Positions 55,939-63,751 of a DNA stretch of 64,000 bases are shown piece after piece. The notes under the pieces are model-generated. The model did no database searches, had not been told where the DNA came from, and was given only the letters and a program-made list of their open reading frames with translations. The stretch covers positions 2,025,001 through 2,089,000 of the forward strand of contig NZ_CP102268.1 in assembly GCF_025148285.1 (NCBI RefSeq), in the 5' to 3' direction. Each line of letters starts with the position of its first letter. Positions within the stretch are counted from its first letter, which is position 1. The DNA is from Marvinbryantia formatexigens DSM 14469. GTDB taxonomy: Bacteria; Bacillota; Clostridia; Lachnospirales; Lachnospiraceae. Both the position numbers and the translations under genes were made by a program.

Positions 55939-55990
55939 CTGGTATAAGCTATATTTTTTCAACTTTTCATCGAGTTTTCGAAATTACTCA
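55939..55990 (+). repeat. 52-bp direct repeat, copy 2
   Basis: Second copy of the segment at 54055-54106, same orientation, 1884 bp away. It is immediately upstream of the SD region of the 56009 gene. Confidence 0.5.
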
Positions 55991-56008
55991 TTATTTTATC
56001 GGGAGGGT

Positions 56009-56338
56009 TTGGCTTTGCAGGGACAGAGTTTTAAAAAAAAAGATTGGGCGCTTTTCAGAGATAAGATTGCGGGCTGGCAGGAAAACTATATGGACAGACT
56101 GAATAAGGAATATATAGAATTATTAAGTAGCGATGCCGCCCCATCAGAAAAATTCTGGGCACTGGACAAACGGATAAAAGAAGATAAAGGGAAGAAAGGT
56201 GTCCGTATACAAATGAGTCGGTCAGACCTTATCTACAATATCATTTCCCTTATCAATGAAGGTGCAATCAGCATGGATGACCTGGAAGAATTCAGCGATG
56301 AACTGAAAGAAACGGTGAGATTTCTGGTGGAGCGGTAG
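56009..56338 (+). CDS. Conserved small soluble protein of unknown function
   Basis: A 109-residue acidic, helical protein: WALFRDKIAGWQENYMDRLNKEYIELLS, FWALDKRIKEDKGKKGVRIQMSRS, and a C-terminal LINEGAISMDDLEEFSDELKETVRF. Homologues are common in Clostridia and are sometimes labelled multidrug transporter, which is wrong because there is no membrane segment. It starts with TTG; TTG 56015 is better spaced from GGGAGG than TTG 56009. Confidence 0.6.
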   Translation: MALQGQSFKKKDWALFRDKIAGWQENYMDRLNKEYIELLSSDAAPSEKFWALDKRIKEDKGKKGVRIQMSRSDLIYNIISLINEGAISMDDLEEFSDELKETVRFLVER

Positions 56339-56341
56339 TTT

Positions 56342-56635
56342 GATTCCAGGAGAGGAATTTTAGCTGTAAATGGAGATAATAACTACCCTGTTTTTGGAAA
56401 CGAAACCATCAAAAAAGAATCGTGGGCACCGTTTTTACAGAGTGCGGTTATATTCGGACGCTGCCATCTGGTAACAGATCAATCTGCGGCGATGACATTA
56501 CTGAAGCGATTTGCAATGAAATTTTATCCTGACGAAAACATGGTTGATGAAGAGATTGCCATTTCCGGGAAAGCTGTACAGATGTATGAGATAGAGATTG
56601 AACATATGAGCGGAAAAGAAGTCCAGGAACGATAG
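56342..56635 (+). pseudogene. Pyridoxamine 5'-phosphate oxidase-like flavoprotein remnant
   Basis: Reading in frame directly behind the previous stop codon gives RRGILAVNGDNNYPVFGNETIKKESWAPFLQSAVIFGRCHLVTD, then LLKRFAMKFYPDENMVDEEIA, then GKAVQMYEIEIEHMSGKEVQE. This is the flavin-nucleotide-binding PNPOx-like family, but the N-terminus is missing, and about 40 residues between NNYP and VFGNE are deleted. There is no start codon. Confidence 0.65.
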
Positions 56636-56683
56636 CTGTCAGGTTAATGAAAGAGGCATTTAAAGAGTGAAAGGAACTGTGCC

Positions 56684-57376
56684 ATGAATCATGTACTGAT
56701 TATAGATGATGATAAAGAACTTTGCGCCTTGATTAAACGCAGCGTTCTGCCTGAAGCTATAGAAGCTGATTGCTGTGATACCGGAAAAGAGGGCTTGAAA
56801 AAATTAAAAGAAAAAGAATATCAGCTTGTGATACTTGACGTTATGATGCCCGGTATGGACGGATTTGAGACACTGGAAAAAATCAGAGCAGAAAACAGTC
56901 TGCCGATTCTGATGTTCACATCTAAAAATGACAGCGCTTCCAAAGTGCGGGGATTGCGGGCAGGAGCCGACGACTATCTGACAAAGCCTTTTGATATGGA
57001 CGAGCTGATAGCCCGCATTGTTTCGCTGATACGACGCTATACCCGTTTCAATCAGCCGGGCGGGACACCGCATCAGCTCCACTTTGACGGTCTGGAAATC
57101 GACCTGGAAAGCCGCTCCGTTACCACAATGAATGGAACCTTTGAGCTTCCTCCAAAGGAATTTGATATTCTCCTTTTCTGCGCGAAAAATCAGGGAAAAA
57201 TTCTTACAAAGCAGCGGATTTATGAAGAAGTCTGGGGCGGGGAATATTTCTATGACGACAGCAACATCATGGCGATTATCAGCCGCCTGCGGAAAAAAAT
57301 AGAAGAAAACCCCGGAAGTCCGAAATACATTCAGACAATCAAGGGTATCGGCTACCGCTTTAACAGGGAGGTATGA
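56684..57376 (+). CDS. Response regulator, OmpR/PhoB type (CprR-like)
   Basis: Regulator of the lantibiotic-immunity transporter encoded next. The 230 residues have a receiver (IIDDDKE, Asp52 in VILDVMMPGMDG, Lys in DYLTKPFD) and a winged-helix output domain (ELPPKEFDILLFCAKNQGKILTKQRIYEEVWG, GIGYRFNREV). Its likely binding sites are the four 11-bp repeats at 58425-58468. It is followed after 6 bp by the broken kinase gene. Confidence 0.93.
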   Translation: MNHVLIIDDDKELCALIKRSVLPEAIEADCCDTGKEGLKKLKEKEYQLVILDVMMPGMDGFETLEKIRAENSLPILMFTSKNDSASKVRGLRAGADDYLTKPFDMDELIARIVSLIRRYTRFNQPGGTPHQLHFDGLEIDLESRSVTTMNGTFELPPKEFDILLFCAKNQGKILTKQRIYEEVWGGEYFYDDSNIMAIISRLRKKIEENPGSPKYIQTIKGIGYRFNREV

Positions 57377-57382
57377 TTTAAC

Positions 57383-58300
57383 ATGGAAATTGTTGCTGCT
57401 GTATCCGTTATCATTGCCATCATTTCCGTTCTTACTTCCTGCCTGATTGTCAGACGGGTAAAGAAACAGATTGCCGAAATGTCTGACGCACTGGCTGATG
57501 TGAAGAACGGGAACGGAAACCGGCGTATTTTATCCGCCTCAGATGAGCTTATCGCGCCGCTTGTCTATGAAATCAATGATATTATCGTATCTTATGAAAA
57601 CAGGCTTTCCGCGTTTCGCCAGACAGACGAAACAAACCGGCAGCTTATGACGAGCCTTTCGCATGATGTGAGGACGCCCTTGACTACCCTGATTGGGTAT
57701 CTTGACGCCGCGCACAAAGGCATTGTTACCGGAAAAGACCGCGACGATTATATAGAAACTGCCCGGCGGAAAGCGCATGACCTGAAAGAATATATCGACG
57801 TGCTTTTTGACTGGTTCAAACTGAATTCAGATGAATTTGCGATGGAAATAAACACCGTTGAAGCGGGGGAGCTGACAAGGGATATACTGATTGACTGGAT
57901 ACCGATATTTGAGGATAAGCAGATAGAGTACCATATTGACATTCCCGAACAGCCATTCCGGGTAAAGCTGGATACAGACGGCTATATGCGGATATTAAAC
58001 AATCTCATACAAAATGTGATTTCTCACAGCCATGCGGATAAGATAGAAGTGATTTTGTCAAAGCAGAGCGGAAATATGAAAATCCTTTTAGCCGACAACG
58101 GCACCGGAATCGAAAAAGAAGATTTGAAACATATCTTTGAACGTCTTTATTAGTGTGATAAAGGACGGTCTGAAAAGGGCAGCGGTCTGGGACTGTCTAT
58201 TGTACATCAGCTTGCAGAAAAAATGAACGGAACAATAACAGCAGAAAGCGTACCGGGAAAAGGAACCGCTTTCACGCTGATTTTTCCTCTTGAAGATTAA
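57383..58300 (+). pseudogene. Sensor histidine kinase (CprK-like) interrupted by an amber codon
   Basis: The frame reads one N-terminal membrane helix (VAAVSVIIAIISVLTSCLIV), the H-box SLSHDVRTPLTTLIGYLD (His94), the N-box LNNLIQNVISHSHA and DNGTGIEKEDLKHIFERLY, then TAG (58151-58153). Past it the same frame continues [26 protein letters not shown] to the natural stop at 58300. Homologues have a sense codon, usually Lys, at this point, so it is a single-base nonsense change. The truncated product of 256 residues lacks the G2 ATP-lid box and should not phosphorylate. Confidence 0.88.
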
Positions 58301-58424
58301 GGCTCTCTCCTTTATGGCGGGAGCTTTCATTATTCTGGCAGCATTCCGGATAAAGCGGAGGTGCAGAGCAGATATTCACATTTTGCTTTGCTGCATATGT
58401 ATGGGAATGCGGGGCGTCGCGCTT

Positions 58425-58483
58425 AAATTGCAAGATTAATGCAAGGTTCCGGCAAGGTTAATGCAAGGATGGCGTGGTATAAT
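58425..58483 (+). promoter_or_regulatory. Four 11-bp repeats and promoter of the immunity transporter
   Basis: AAATTGCAAGA (58425), TTAATGCAAGG (58436), TTCCGGCAAGG (58447) and TTAATGCAAGG (58458) follow each other without gaps, and TATAAT lies at 58478-58483 with a poor -35. Direct repeats phased at one helical turn directly before a weak promoter are the usual binding pattern of OmpR-type regulators of LanFEG genes. The transporter start codon is at 58509. Confidence 0.75.
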
Positions 58484-58508
58484 CCCTTTCAGAACAGGAG
58501 GTCTGAAT

Positions 58509-59432
58509 ATGAGCGATTACATCATTGAAACAAAAAATCTGACAAAACAGTATGGTACACAAAAGAGCGTTGCCGACCTCAATCTCCATGTGGAGAAAGG
58601 GAAAATTTACGGTCTGCTTGGAAGAAACGGAGCCGGAAAAACAACGACCATGAAAATGCTGCTTGGGCTGACACAGCCCACGTCCGGCGAAGTCAGAATA
58701 TGGGGAAAGCCTTTAAAGGGCAACGAAAAGAAAATACTTCCGCGTATCGGCAGTTTGATTGAATCTCCTGGCTTTTATCCCAATCTGACCGGCACAGAGA
58801 ACCTGCGTATCTTTGCTACGCTGCGGGGAATACCGAACAATCATGCAATCAAAGATGCTCTGGATTTCGTCGGTCTGCCCTATAAGGACAAGAAGCTGTT
58901 TTCGCAGTATTCCCTTGGGATGAAGCAGCGGTTGGCGATTGCCCTTGCCATCATGCACGACCCGGAGCTTTTAATACTGGATGAACCAACCAACGGGCTT
59001 GACCCTATCGGGATTGCAGAGGTTCGTTCGTTTATCCGGGAGCTTTGCGATGCACGGGGAAAAACAATTTTGATATCCAGCCACATTCTTTCGGAAATTT
59101 CTTTACTGGCTGATGATTATGGAATTATCGACCACGGTGCATTACTGGAAGAAGAAAGCCTTGTAAAGCTGGAACAGAAAAGCAGCAGGCATATCCGTTT
59201 TATTGTTTCTGATACGGCACAGGCGGCAAGAATTTTGGAGCGCAATTTCCATGAGAGCCAGTTTTCCATACAGGATGACCACAATCTGCGCCTGAACAAC
59301 CTGGATGTGTCTGTCGGGGAGATTGTTACCGCTTTTGTGGAAAACGGACTGGTGGTATCGGAAGCCCACACCTGTGAAGAAAGTCTGGAAGATTACTTTA
59401 AACGTGTGACGGGAGGCGAAGGGATTGCTTAA
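58509..59432 (+). CDS. Lantibiotic-immunity ABC transporter, ATP-binding protein (LanF/CprA-like)
   Basis: ATPase of a transporter that removes lantibiotic-type peptides from the membrane. From MSDYIIETKNLTKQYG the protein has 307 residues, with Walker A (GRNGAGKTTTMKMLLG), the Q-loop region (IGSLIESPGFYPNLTG; a Glu takes the Q-loop position, as is typical of LanF proteins), the signature YSLGMKQRLAIALA, and Walker B (LLILDEPTNGLD). The C-terminal ~90 residues form the LanF accessory domain. AGGAGG precedes this ATG; the upstream frame to 58461 covers the promoter and is not coding. Confidence 0.92.
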   Translation: MSDYIIETKNLTKQYGTQKSVADLNLHVEKGKIYGLLGRNGAGKTTTMKMLLGLTQPTSGEVRIWGKPLKGNEKKILPRIGSLIESPGFYPNLTGTENLRIFATLRGIPNNHAIKDALDFVGLPYKDKKLFSQYSLGMKQRLAIALAIMHDPELLILDEPTNGLDPIGIAEVRSFIRELCDARGKTILISSHILSEISLLADDYGIIDHGALLEEESLVKLEQKSSRHIRFIVSDTAQAARILERNFHESQFSIQDDHNLRLNNLDVSVGEIVTAFVENGLVVSEAHTCEESLEDYFKRVTGGEGIA

Positions 59433-60159
59433 ATTAATATGTTGTGAATTTCTGAAATTAAAACGGAAAAAATTTGTATTTTTAACGATTCTTGCAGCCG
59501 CCCTGTTTCCTGTTCCTATGACCGCATTTGCCGCGAGAGACAATTTAGGATTTGACTGGCTTTATATGAATATCGGAATATTTGCATATTTTTTACTATT
59601 ACCAACGGTTTTAGGTGTTCTGGGGGCGATATTGTTTTTTTCGGAAGAAACGAATGGAACTCAAAAGAATCTTAACGCGATTCCGGTTTCAACAGCCGCC
59701 CTGTTTATTGCAAAGGTAATTACGATACTGATATTTTCTGTTATATATTCTCTTGCGACGACTGGCGCGACCTTAACAGGGGGATTGCTGACCGGCAGTA
59801 CCGACCATATTCTTTACAGGCTGCTGATGGGACTTCTCACAGGCGTTATGGTGGCAATTTCTGTACTTCCTGTTATCGCCATTGAATGTCTGAGCAGGAA
59901 GGGCTATATTTTTTCCATCATTTTATCGTTTGTTTATGCAAGTGCAAGCTTTGCGATTGTATTTGCTATATCAGACGTTTTGACTCCTCTGTCTGCTGTT
60001 TTCAGATGGGCCTTGCCTCGCATGACAACAGGACCTGCTACCGGTTACGGATTAGACGACTGGTTCTTAAACTCGCCCGCCTGTATTGGGGTTCTGGTAT
60101 TAACCGCTGCTGTTTCGCTGACGCTTGCGATTGTCTGCAAAAGCAGGCAGGAAATTTAG
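59425..60159 (+). CDS. Lantibiotic-immunity ABC permease 1 (MutE/EpiE family)
   Basis: A 244-residue ABC-2-type permease with six predicted membrane helices. It starts MLKLICCEFLKLKRKKFVFLTILAAALFPVPMTAF, has the family FFSEETNGTQKNLNAIPVS loop, and ends VCKSRQEI. It begins with TTG, overlaps the ATPase gene by 8 bp, and has GGGAGG 8 nt upstream. It pairs with the next permease. Confidence 0.88.
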   Translation: MLKLICCEFLKLKRKKFVFLTILAAALFPVPMTAFAARDNLGFDWLYMNIGIFAYFLLLPTVLGVLGAILFFSEETNGTQKNLNAIPVSTAALFIAKVITILIFSVIYSLATTGATLTGGLLTGSTDHILYRLLMGLLTGVMVAISVLPVIAIECLSRKGYIFSIILSFVYASASFAIVFAISDVLTPLSAVFRWALPRMTTGPATGYGLDDWFLNSPACIGVLVLTAAVSLTLAIVCKSRQEI

Positions 60160-60168
60160 GGGGGGGGG
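60159..60168 (+). repeat. G10 homopolymer forming the ribosome-binding region of the second permease
   Basis: Ten consecutive G start at the last base of the first permease's stop codon and end 8 nt before the next ATG; there is no other SD. Slippage in such a tract would change spacing or strength of the ribosome-binding site. Confidence 0.8.
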
Positions 60169-60176
60169 TGCCAAAA

Positions 60177-60914
60177 ATGATGCGACTGATAAAAACAGAA
60201 TTCTTAAAATATAAAAGATACAATATTCTCTGGCTTGGAATTGTATCTGTACTTTCTTCCATTATTTTAGCGGCATTCCAGTTAGCCGGAACCAATAACA
60301 GTATTTTCAGTTATACAGGACTTTCCGGGGGCGTTGTCTGGAACCACTTTAGTTTATTTCTTCCGTTTACATTCACGTTGGTGGTTGGATATTCCATTAA
60401 CCGGGAATATACCGATTTTACATTAAAAAATATATTGGTTGTTCCGGTTTCAAAATTCAGGCTAATCTTATCTAAACTAATAGTGGGCTATGGGCTGGTA
60501 ATTTTTGAATGGATTTTCAGCTTTACGGTTACTCTGATAATTGCGAAAATAATGGGCTGCACAGATATAAATAGTAATTCCTGCATGATAAGTCTTAAAC
60601 AGATGTTTGTTGTAAGCACCTGTTGTTATATTGCGGTTCTTCCGGTCATTGTGATAGCAACGAGAAAGCAGGATAAATTTCTGTCCGGGGTAATTTTTTC
60701 ATTCTTCTATGGATTTTGCGGAATATTCCTTGCTAACGGAAACCTGATTAATGTATATCCTGTGACGACAGGACTGGTGCTTTCCAATTATGCACATGAT
60801 GAAAAAATTGTATATTCACCGTTATTGAGTATAGGTGTTGTTGTTATTATTTTCGTCGGCGCGATTATTCTTCTTAAAGTGTTTAATCGAAAGCATAATG
60901 ACATATCACTGTAA
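60177..60914 (+). CDS. Lantibiotic-immunity ABC permease 2 (MutG family)
   Basis: A 245-residue partner permease with six predicted membrane helices: MMRLIKTEFLKYKRYNILWLGIVSVLSSIILAAFQ, SLFLPFTFTLVVGYSINREYTDFTLKNILVVPVS, and a C-terminal helix VGVVVIIFVGAIILLK. The N-terminal LIKTEFLKYKR amphipathic start is shared with permease 1. It follows 17 bp behind it, across the G10 tract. Confidence 0.88.
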   Translation: MMRLIKTEFLKYKRYNILWLGIVSVLSSIILAAFQLAGTNNSIFSYTGLSGGVVWNHFSLFLPFTFTLVVGYSINREYTDFTLKNILVVPVSKFRLILSKLIVGYGLVIFEWIFSFTVTLIIAKIMGCTDINSNSCMISLKQMFVVSTCCYIAVLPVIVIATRKQDKFLSGVIFSFFYGFCGIFLANGNLINVYPVTTGLVLSNYAHDEKIVYSPLLSIGVVVIIFVGAIILLKVFNRKHNDISL

Positions 60915-60936
60915 ACAGAAAACAGGAGTGATAGAA

Positions 60937-61104
60937 TTGACTTCTTTTGCTGATAGAGGCATAATAAATCATACAAAACACATACTGATGTATGCGCTTT
61001 GCATAAGAATGAAGGAGGCGAAAGGAATGGCTGAAATTTCTTTTTCTACAAGGCTTCCGTATATTGTCACCCCGTCAGAGATGATGGAGATTCTGAATAA
61101 ATAA
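60937..61104 (+). pseudogene. Excisionase-like protein, N-terminal stub
   Basis: A 55-codon frame (TTG 60937 with AGGAG upstream) contains an internal ATG at 61027 with GAAGGAGG that reads MAEISFSTRLPYIVTPSEMMEILNK and then stops. LPYIVTPSEMMEIL resembles the first helices of excisionase-type HTH proteins, whose remainder is missing here. Either a truncated gene or a tiny expressed peptide; low certainty. Confidence 0.35.
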
Positions 61105-61161
61105 CGGACATACCTTCATGAGTAGGATGAAAAAATAAGTGTGGGAAGACACCGGTCTTGC

Positions 61162-62490
61162 TTAGGATTCCTGCGCTTCCGTTTCCGCGCGCAGCATGAC
61201 ATTGGCGATAAACCGCCCGTCCTCATACAGGAACCGGCAGTATCCGCCGTTTCTTTCTGCAATATGCCGCACGGACTGTGTTCCAAGACCAGGGCTGCGG
61301 CGCTTTGAGGATTGCAGCACGCCATTTTTTTCTCTGATTTCCCCGTCAAAGGCATTTTCCACGGTCAGCAGGATTACATTGCCGGAATGCAGATATGCCT
61401 GCACATGGACGTTTCTTTTTTCGGGCGCTGTTTTCAGGCTTGCCTCCAGTGCGTTTTCAAAAAGGTTGGCAAGTATAGAGCACAGGTCGGTTTCCGGCAC
61501 AGGCAGATGGGCGGGCAGGTCAAGCTTGCAGGAAAAGGGGACGCCCGCATTGCCAAAACGCAGCGCATAATGCCCTGCCACGCCGTCTACCGCCTGGTTA
61601 TCGCACAGATATATTTCCGTATCGGGAATCCGTTCGCGGACGCTGGACAGGTATTCTGTCAGAGCGTCCCATTTTTTCTGTGAAGCGAGACGCAGCAGGG
61701 CGTCGAAATGGTGCCTCATGTCATGGCGGGCTTCCCTTGTTTCATCAATAGCTTTTTTCAGACTGTCATAGCGCTCCCGCTGCATGGAAAGACGCTCATT
61801 TTCCTGCCAGAGCTGGCTGTTGCGGTTCAGGCTTGATGCCATGAGGTAAAACAGACCGTAAAAAAGCAGCAGAAGAGCCAGCATCGACAGGCTGACCACA
61901 ATATACATCGGGAGCAGGCGTCCCTCTGACAGCAGCTCCGGATGGAGAGGGCGCATGAAAAGATTCAGCGCGATAAACAATACCGGCAGAATCCAGAATA
62001 CATACCATGTCTGTGCAAAAGAATTGTCCTCCAGCAGCGTCCGCGCCGCGTGGGTGGCGGGATACCATACAGCCGCGAGAAATATGCAGCACATTAAAAG
62101 CCATGCAAGGGATGCAGAAGGGGAGAACCACAGGGCGTCCCCGCTGCGCCACGCAGAGATATCAATGGCATTTGCAACGCTGCCAAGACAGGAGAAACAC
62201 CCGAATATGGCAAGAAACACGCAGGCAGACTTCCAGGGTGTGATATCCAGCGTGGAATGGTAGAAAATCCCGGCGGCAAGAGCAACCGGAAACAGCATAT
62301 ACAGCGCCGGGACAGAACCGAAAAAGCACAGCGCGCCGCCCAAGAGGCAGAGCAGGAGCGAAAACGGGACGGCGAGCGCCGCCAGCTTCCGGGGCGGCAG
62401 CTTCAGATAATGCTTCATGGGCAGGTATGCCAGCAGCAGACCGGGAAGGATGACCGACAGCTCCAGCACAGGGGAAAGAAATTCTGTCAT
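61162..62490 (-). CDS. GHKL-domain sensor histidine kinase (AgrC-like)
   Basis: Membrane sensor kinase of a LytTR-type two-component system. The 442 residues have about six to seven N-terminal membrane helices (residues ~5-215), a coiled segment, a phospho-acceptor in ETREARHDMRHHFDALL, and a GHKL ATPase with LCSILANLFENALEA and SPGLGTQSVRHIAERNGGYCRF. No peptide-processing agrB gene lies nearby, so the ligand is unknown. It overlaps the regulator gene by 4 bp. Confidence 0.9.
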   Translation of the reverse strand: MTEFLSPVLELSVILPGLLLAYLPMKHYLKLPPRKLAALAVPFSLLLCLLGGALCFFGSVPALYMLFPVALAAGIFYHSTLDITPWKSACVFLAIFGCFSCLGSVANAIDISAWRSGDALWFSPSASLAWLLMCCIFLAAVWYPATHAARTLLEDNSFAQTWYVFWILPVLFIALNLFMRPLHPELLSEGRLLPMYIVVSLSMLALLLLFYGLFYLMASSLNRNSQLWQENERLSMQRERYDSLKKAIDETREARHDMRHHFDALLRLASQKKWDALTEYLSSVRERIPDTEIYLCDNQAVDGVAGHYALRFGNAGVPFSCKLDLPAHLPVPETDLCSILANLFENALEASLKTAPEKRNVHVQAYLHSGNVILLTVENAFDGEIREKNGVLQSSKRRSPGLGTQSVRHIAERNGGYCRFLYEDGRFIANVMLRAETEAQES

Positions 62491-63209
62491 AATCCCGGCC
62501 TCCTCTGAAAAAGATAATCGCCGAAGGCAATCCGCGCATCCTTTGCAAGGTCACGGCTGACAGGGAGCTTTTCCCCGTTTCTGAGAAGAAAAGCCGTGCC
62601 GTTAAAATCCTTTGCATATTCCAGATTGACAATGCTGCCTCTGCTGCACTGGAAAAAGCGCTCCTTTGGGAGCTGCTGCGCAAATTCCCGGAATGTCTGG
62701 CGGGTGATGGTGGTCTGTCCGTTCGCCGTATGGATATGTATCTGGTGCCGGAAGTGCTCGGCGTACAGGATGTCCCCAAGCTGCAGCCAGACAGTGCTGC
62801 CTGTTACGGGCGTTATCTCCATATACTGGTCTGGGCTGGGGAGCCGTTTTAGCGCCTCGTCAAACAATCCTGTCAGCTCCTCATCCGTATAGGGCTTTAC
62901 GAGGTAGTGCATTGCCCGCACCCGGAATCCGTCGAGGGCGTGGTCACGGGAAGTGGTGGTAAACACCAGCAGGCAGTCGGAATCGAAAAGCCGCAGCTCC
63001 TTTGCCGTGTCCATCCCGTTCTCATTTTCCATATAAATGTCCAGAAAAGCCATTTCAAACCGCTCTTCCTCTGCGGCGGAAAGGAAATCATGACCACTCT
63101 TATATTCAAAAATATCCGCGCGCAGGGAAATACGGGCAAGCTGTACGTTCACACGCTCGTGCAGGATTTCACGTTCTGCAGCGATATCATCTATAATTGC
63201 AATCCGCAT
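62487..63209 (-). CDS. LytTR-family response regulator (AgrA-like)
   Basis: A 240-residue regulator from MRIAIIDDIAAERE. The receiver has Asp in FLDIYMENENGMDTA and Lys in YLVKPYTDEEL, and the C-terminal LytTR DNA-binding domain shows HIHTANGQTTITRQTFREFAQQLPKERFFQCSRGSIVNLEY. LytTR proteins bind paired 9-bp sites 21 bp apart, and such a pair lies 68 bp upstream at 63277-63310. GGAGG precedes this ATG; the upstream frame to 63248 is not supported. Confidence 0.92.
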   Translation of the reverse strand: MRIAIIDDIAAEREILHERVNVQLARISLRADIFEYKSGHDFLSAAEEERFEMAFLDIYMENENGMDTAKELRLFDSDCLLVFTTTSRDHALDGFRVRAMHYLVKPYTDEELTGLFDEALKRLPSPDQYMEITPVTGSTVWLQLGDILYAEHFRHQIHIHTANGQTTITRQTFREFAQQLPKERFFQCSRGSIVNLEYAKDFNGTAFLLRNGEKLPVSRDLAKDARIAFGDYLFQRRPGL

Positions 63210-63276
63210 AAAAGCCTCCTTTACCAAAATCAGTATACAGTATAGCACATGATGGCGGACAGGTCATGACTAAATT

Positions 63277-63345
63277 ACAATTCGTGCCGGATTTTTTACG
63301 ATTCGTGCCGCCCCTATGGAAATGAGAATGGAAAAAGAGTATAAT
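63277..63345 (+). promoter_or_regulatory. LytTR-type 21-bp direct repeat and promoter
   Basis: ACAATTCGTGCCG (63277-63289) and ACGATTCGTGCCG (63298-63310) are offset by exactly 21 bp. A -10 TATAAT lies at 63340-63345 with a poor -35 (TGGAAA, 63317-63322), so the promoter should need activation. The adjacent LytTR regulator is the obvious candidate. Confidence 0.7.
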
Positions 63346-63399
63346 AGCGTCACGTCAAATCTGCCGCAAGGCAGGAAATTTTTCAGGAAAGGGTTGCGT

Positions 63400-63501
<102 letters not shown>

Positions 63502-63540
63502 TTCTGTCTTTTTATGCTGCCCTTTCCCATATTGTAAAAG

Positions 63541-63592
63541 AAAGACCGTTGACTGCGGGTGTAGTATACCCCTGCAGCCAGCGGTCTTTTTT
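63541..63592 (+). terminator. Rho-independent terminator behind the microsatellite unit
   Basis: AAAGACCG (63541-63548) pairs with CGGTCTTT (63582-63589), extended by CTGC/GCAG inside, and is followed by TTTTTT. The preceding A-run allows it to act on the minus strand too. Confidence 0.8.
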
Positions 63593-63609
63593 GTTATGCA
63601 TCTGCGGGA

Positions 63610-63717
63610 GCTGCCGGTGGTGGTTCTGCAGGTTGCCATGCACCGGGGAACTGTTGGTGGCGGTTCTGCAGGTTGCCCTGCATTGGGGAACTGCCGGTGG
63701 CAGGTTCCGCAGGTGCC
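63610..63717. repeat. About 40-bp GC-rich tandem repeat
   Basis: GGTTCTGCAGGTTGCC, TGCA, GGGGAACTG, GGTGGC blocks recur with a period of about 40 bp (two full units and two partial). On the minus strand they read as a Pro/Gln/Ala-rich peptide (SSPMQGNLQNRHQQFPGAWQ) ending before the terminator. I favour a non-coding repeat, but a minus-strand protein tail is possible. Confidence 0.55.
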
Positions 63718-63751
63718 ATAGAAAAATATGAGAAAGGGGGAGGATTCGGAT

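Noticed and set aside
58151-58153. Pyrrolysine or other recoding of the TAG in the kinase
   Set aside because: Histidine kinases have no pyrrolysine, no pyl genes are in sight, and homologues have an ordinary residue there. The simple reading is a nonsense mutation.
59886-60176. Upstream extension of the second immunity permease into the first permease gene
   Set aside because: The extension is an out-of-frame shadow of permease 1; the family N-terminus (MMRLIKTEFLKYKR) starts at 60177.
63610-63717. CRISPR array
   Set aside because: The ~40-bp units are contiguous without spacers, and no cas genes are near. The 33-bp units at 34373 and the AGAC tract are likewise not CRISPR.
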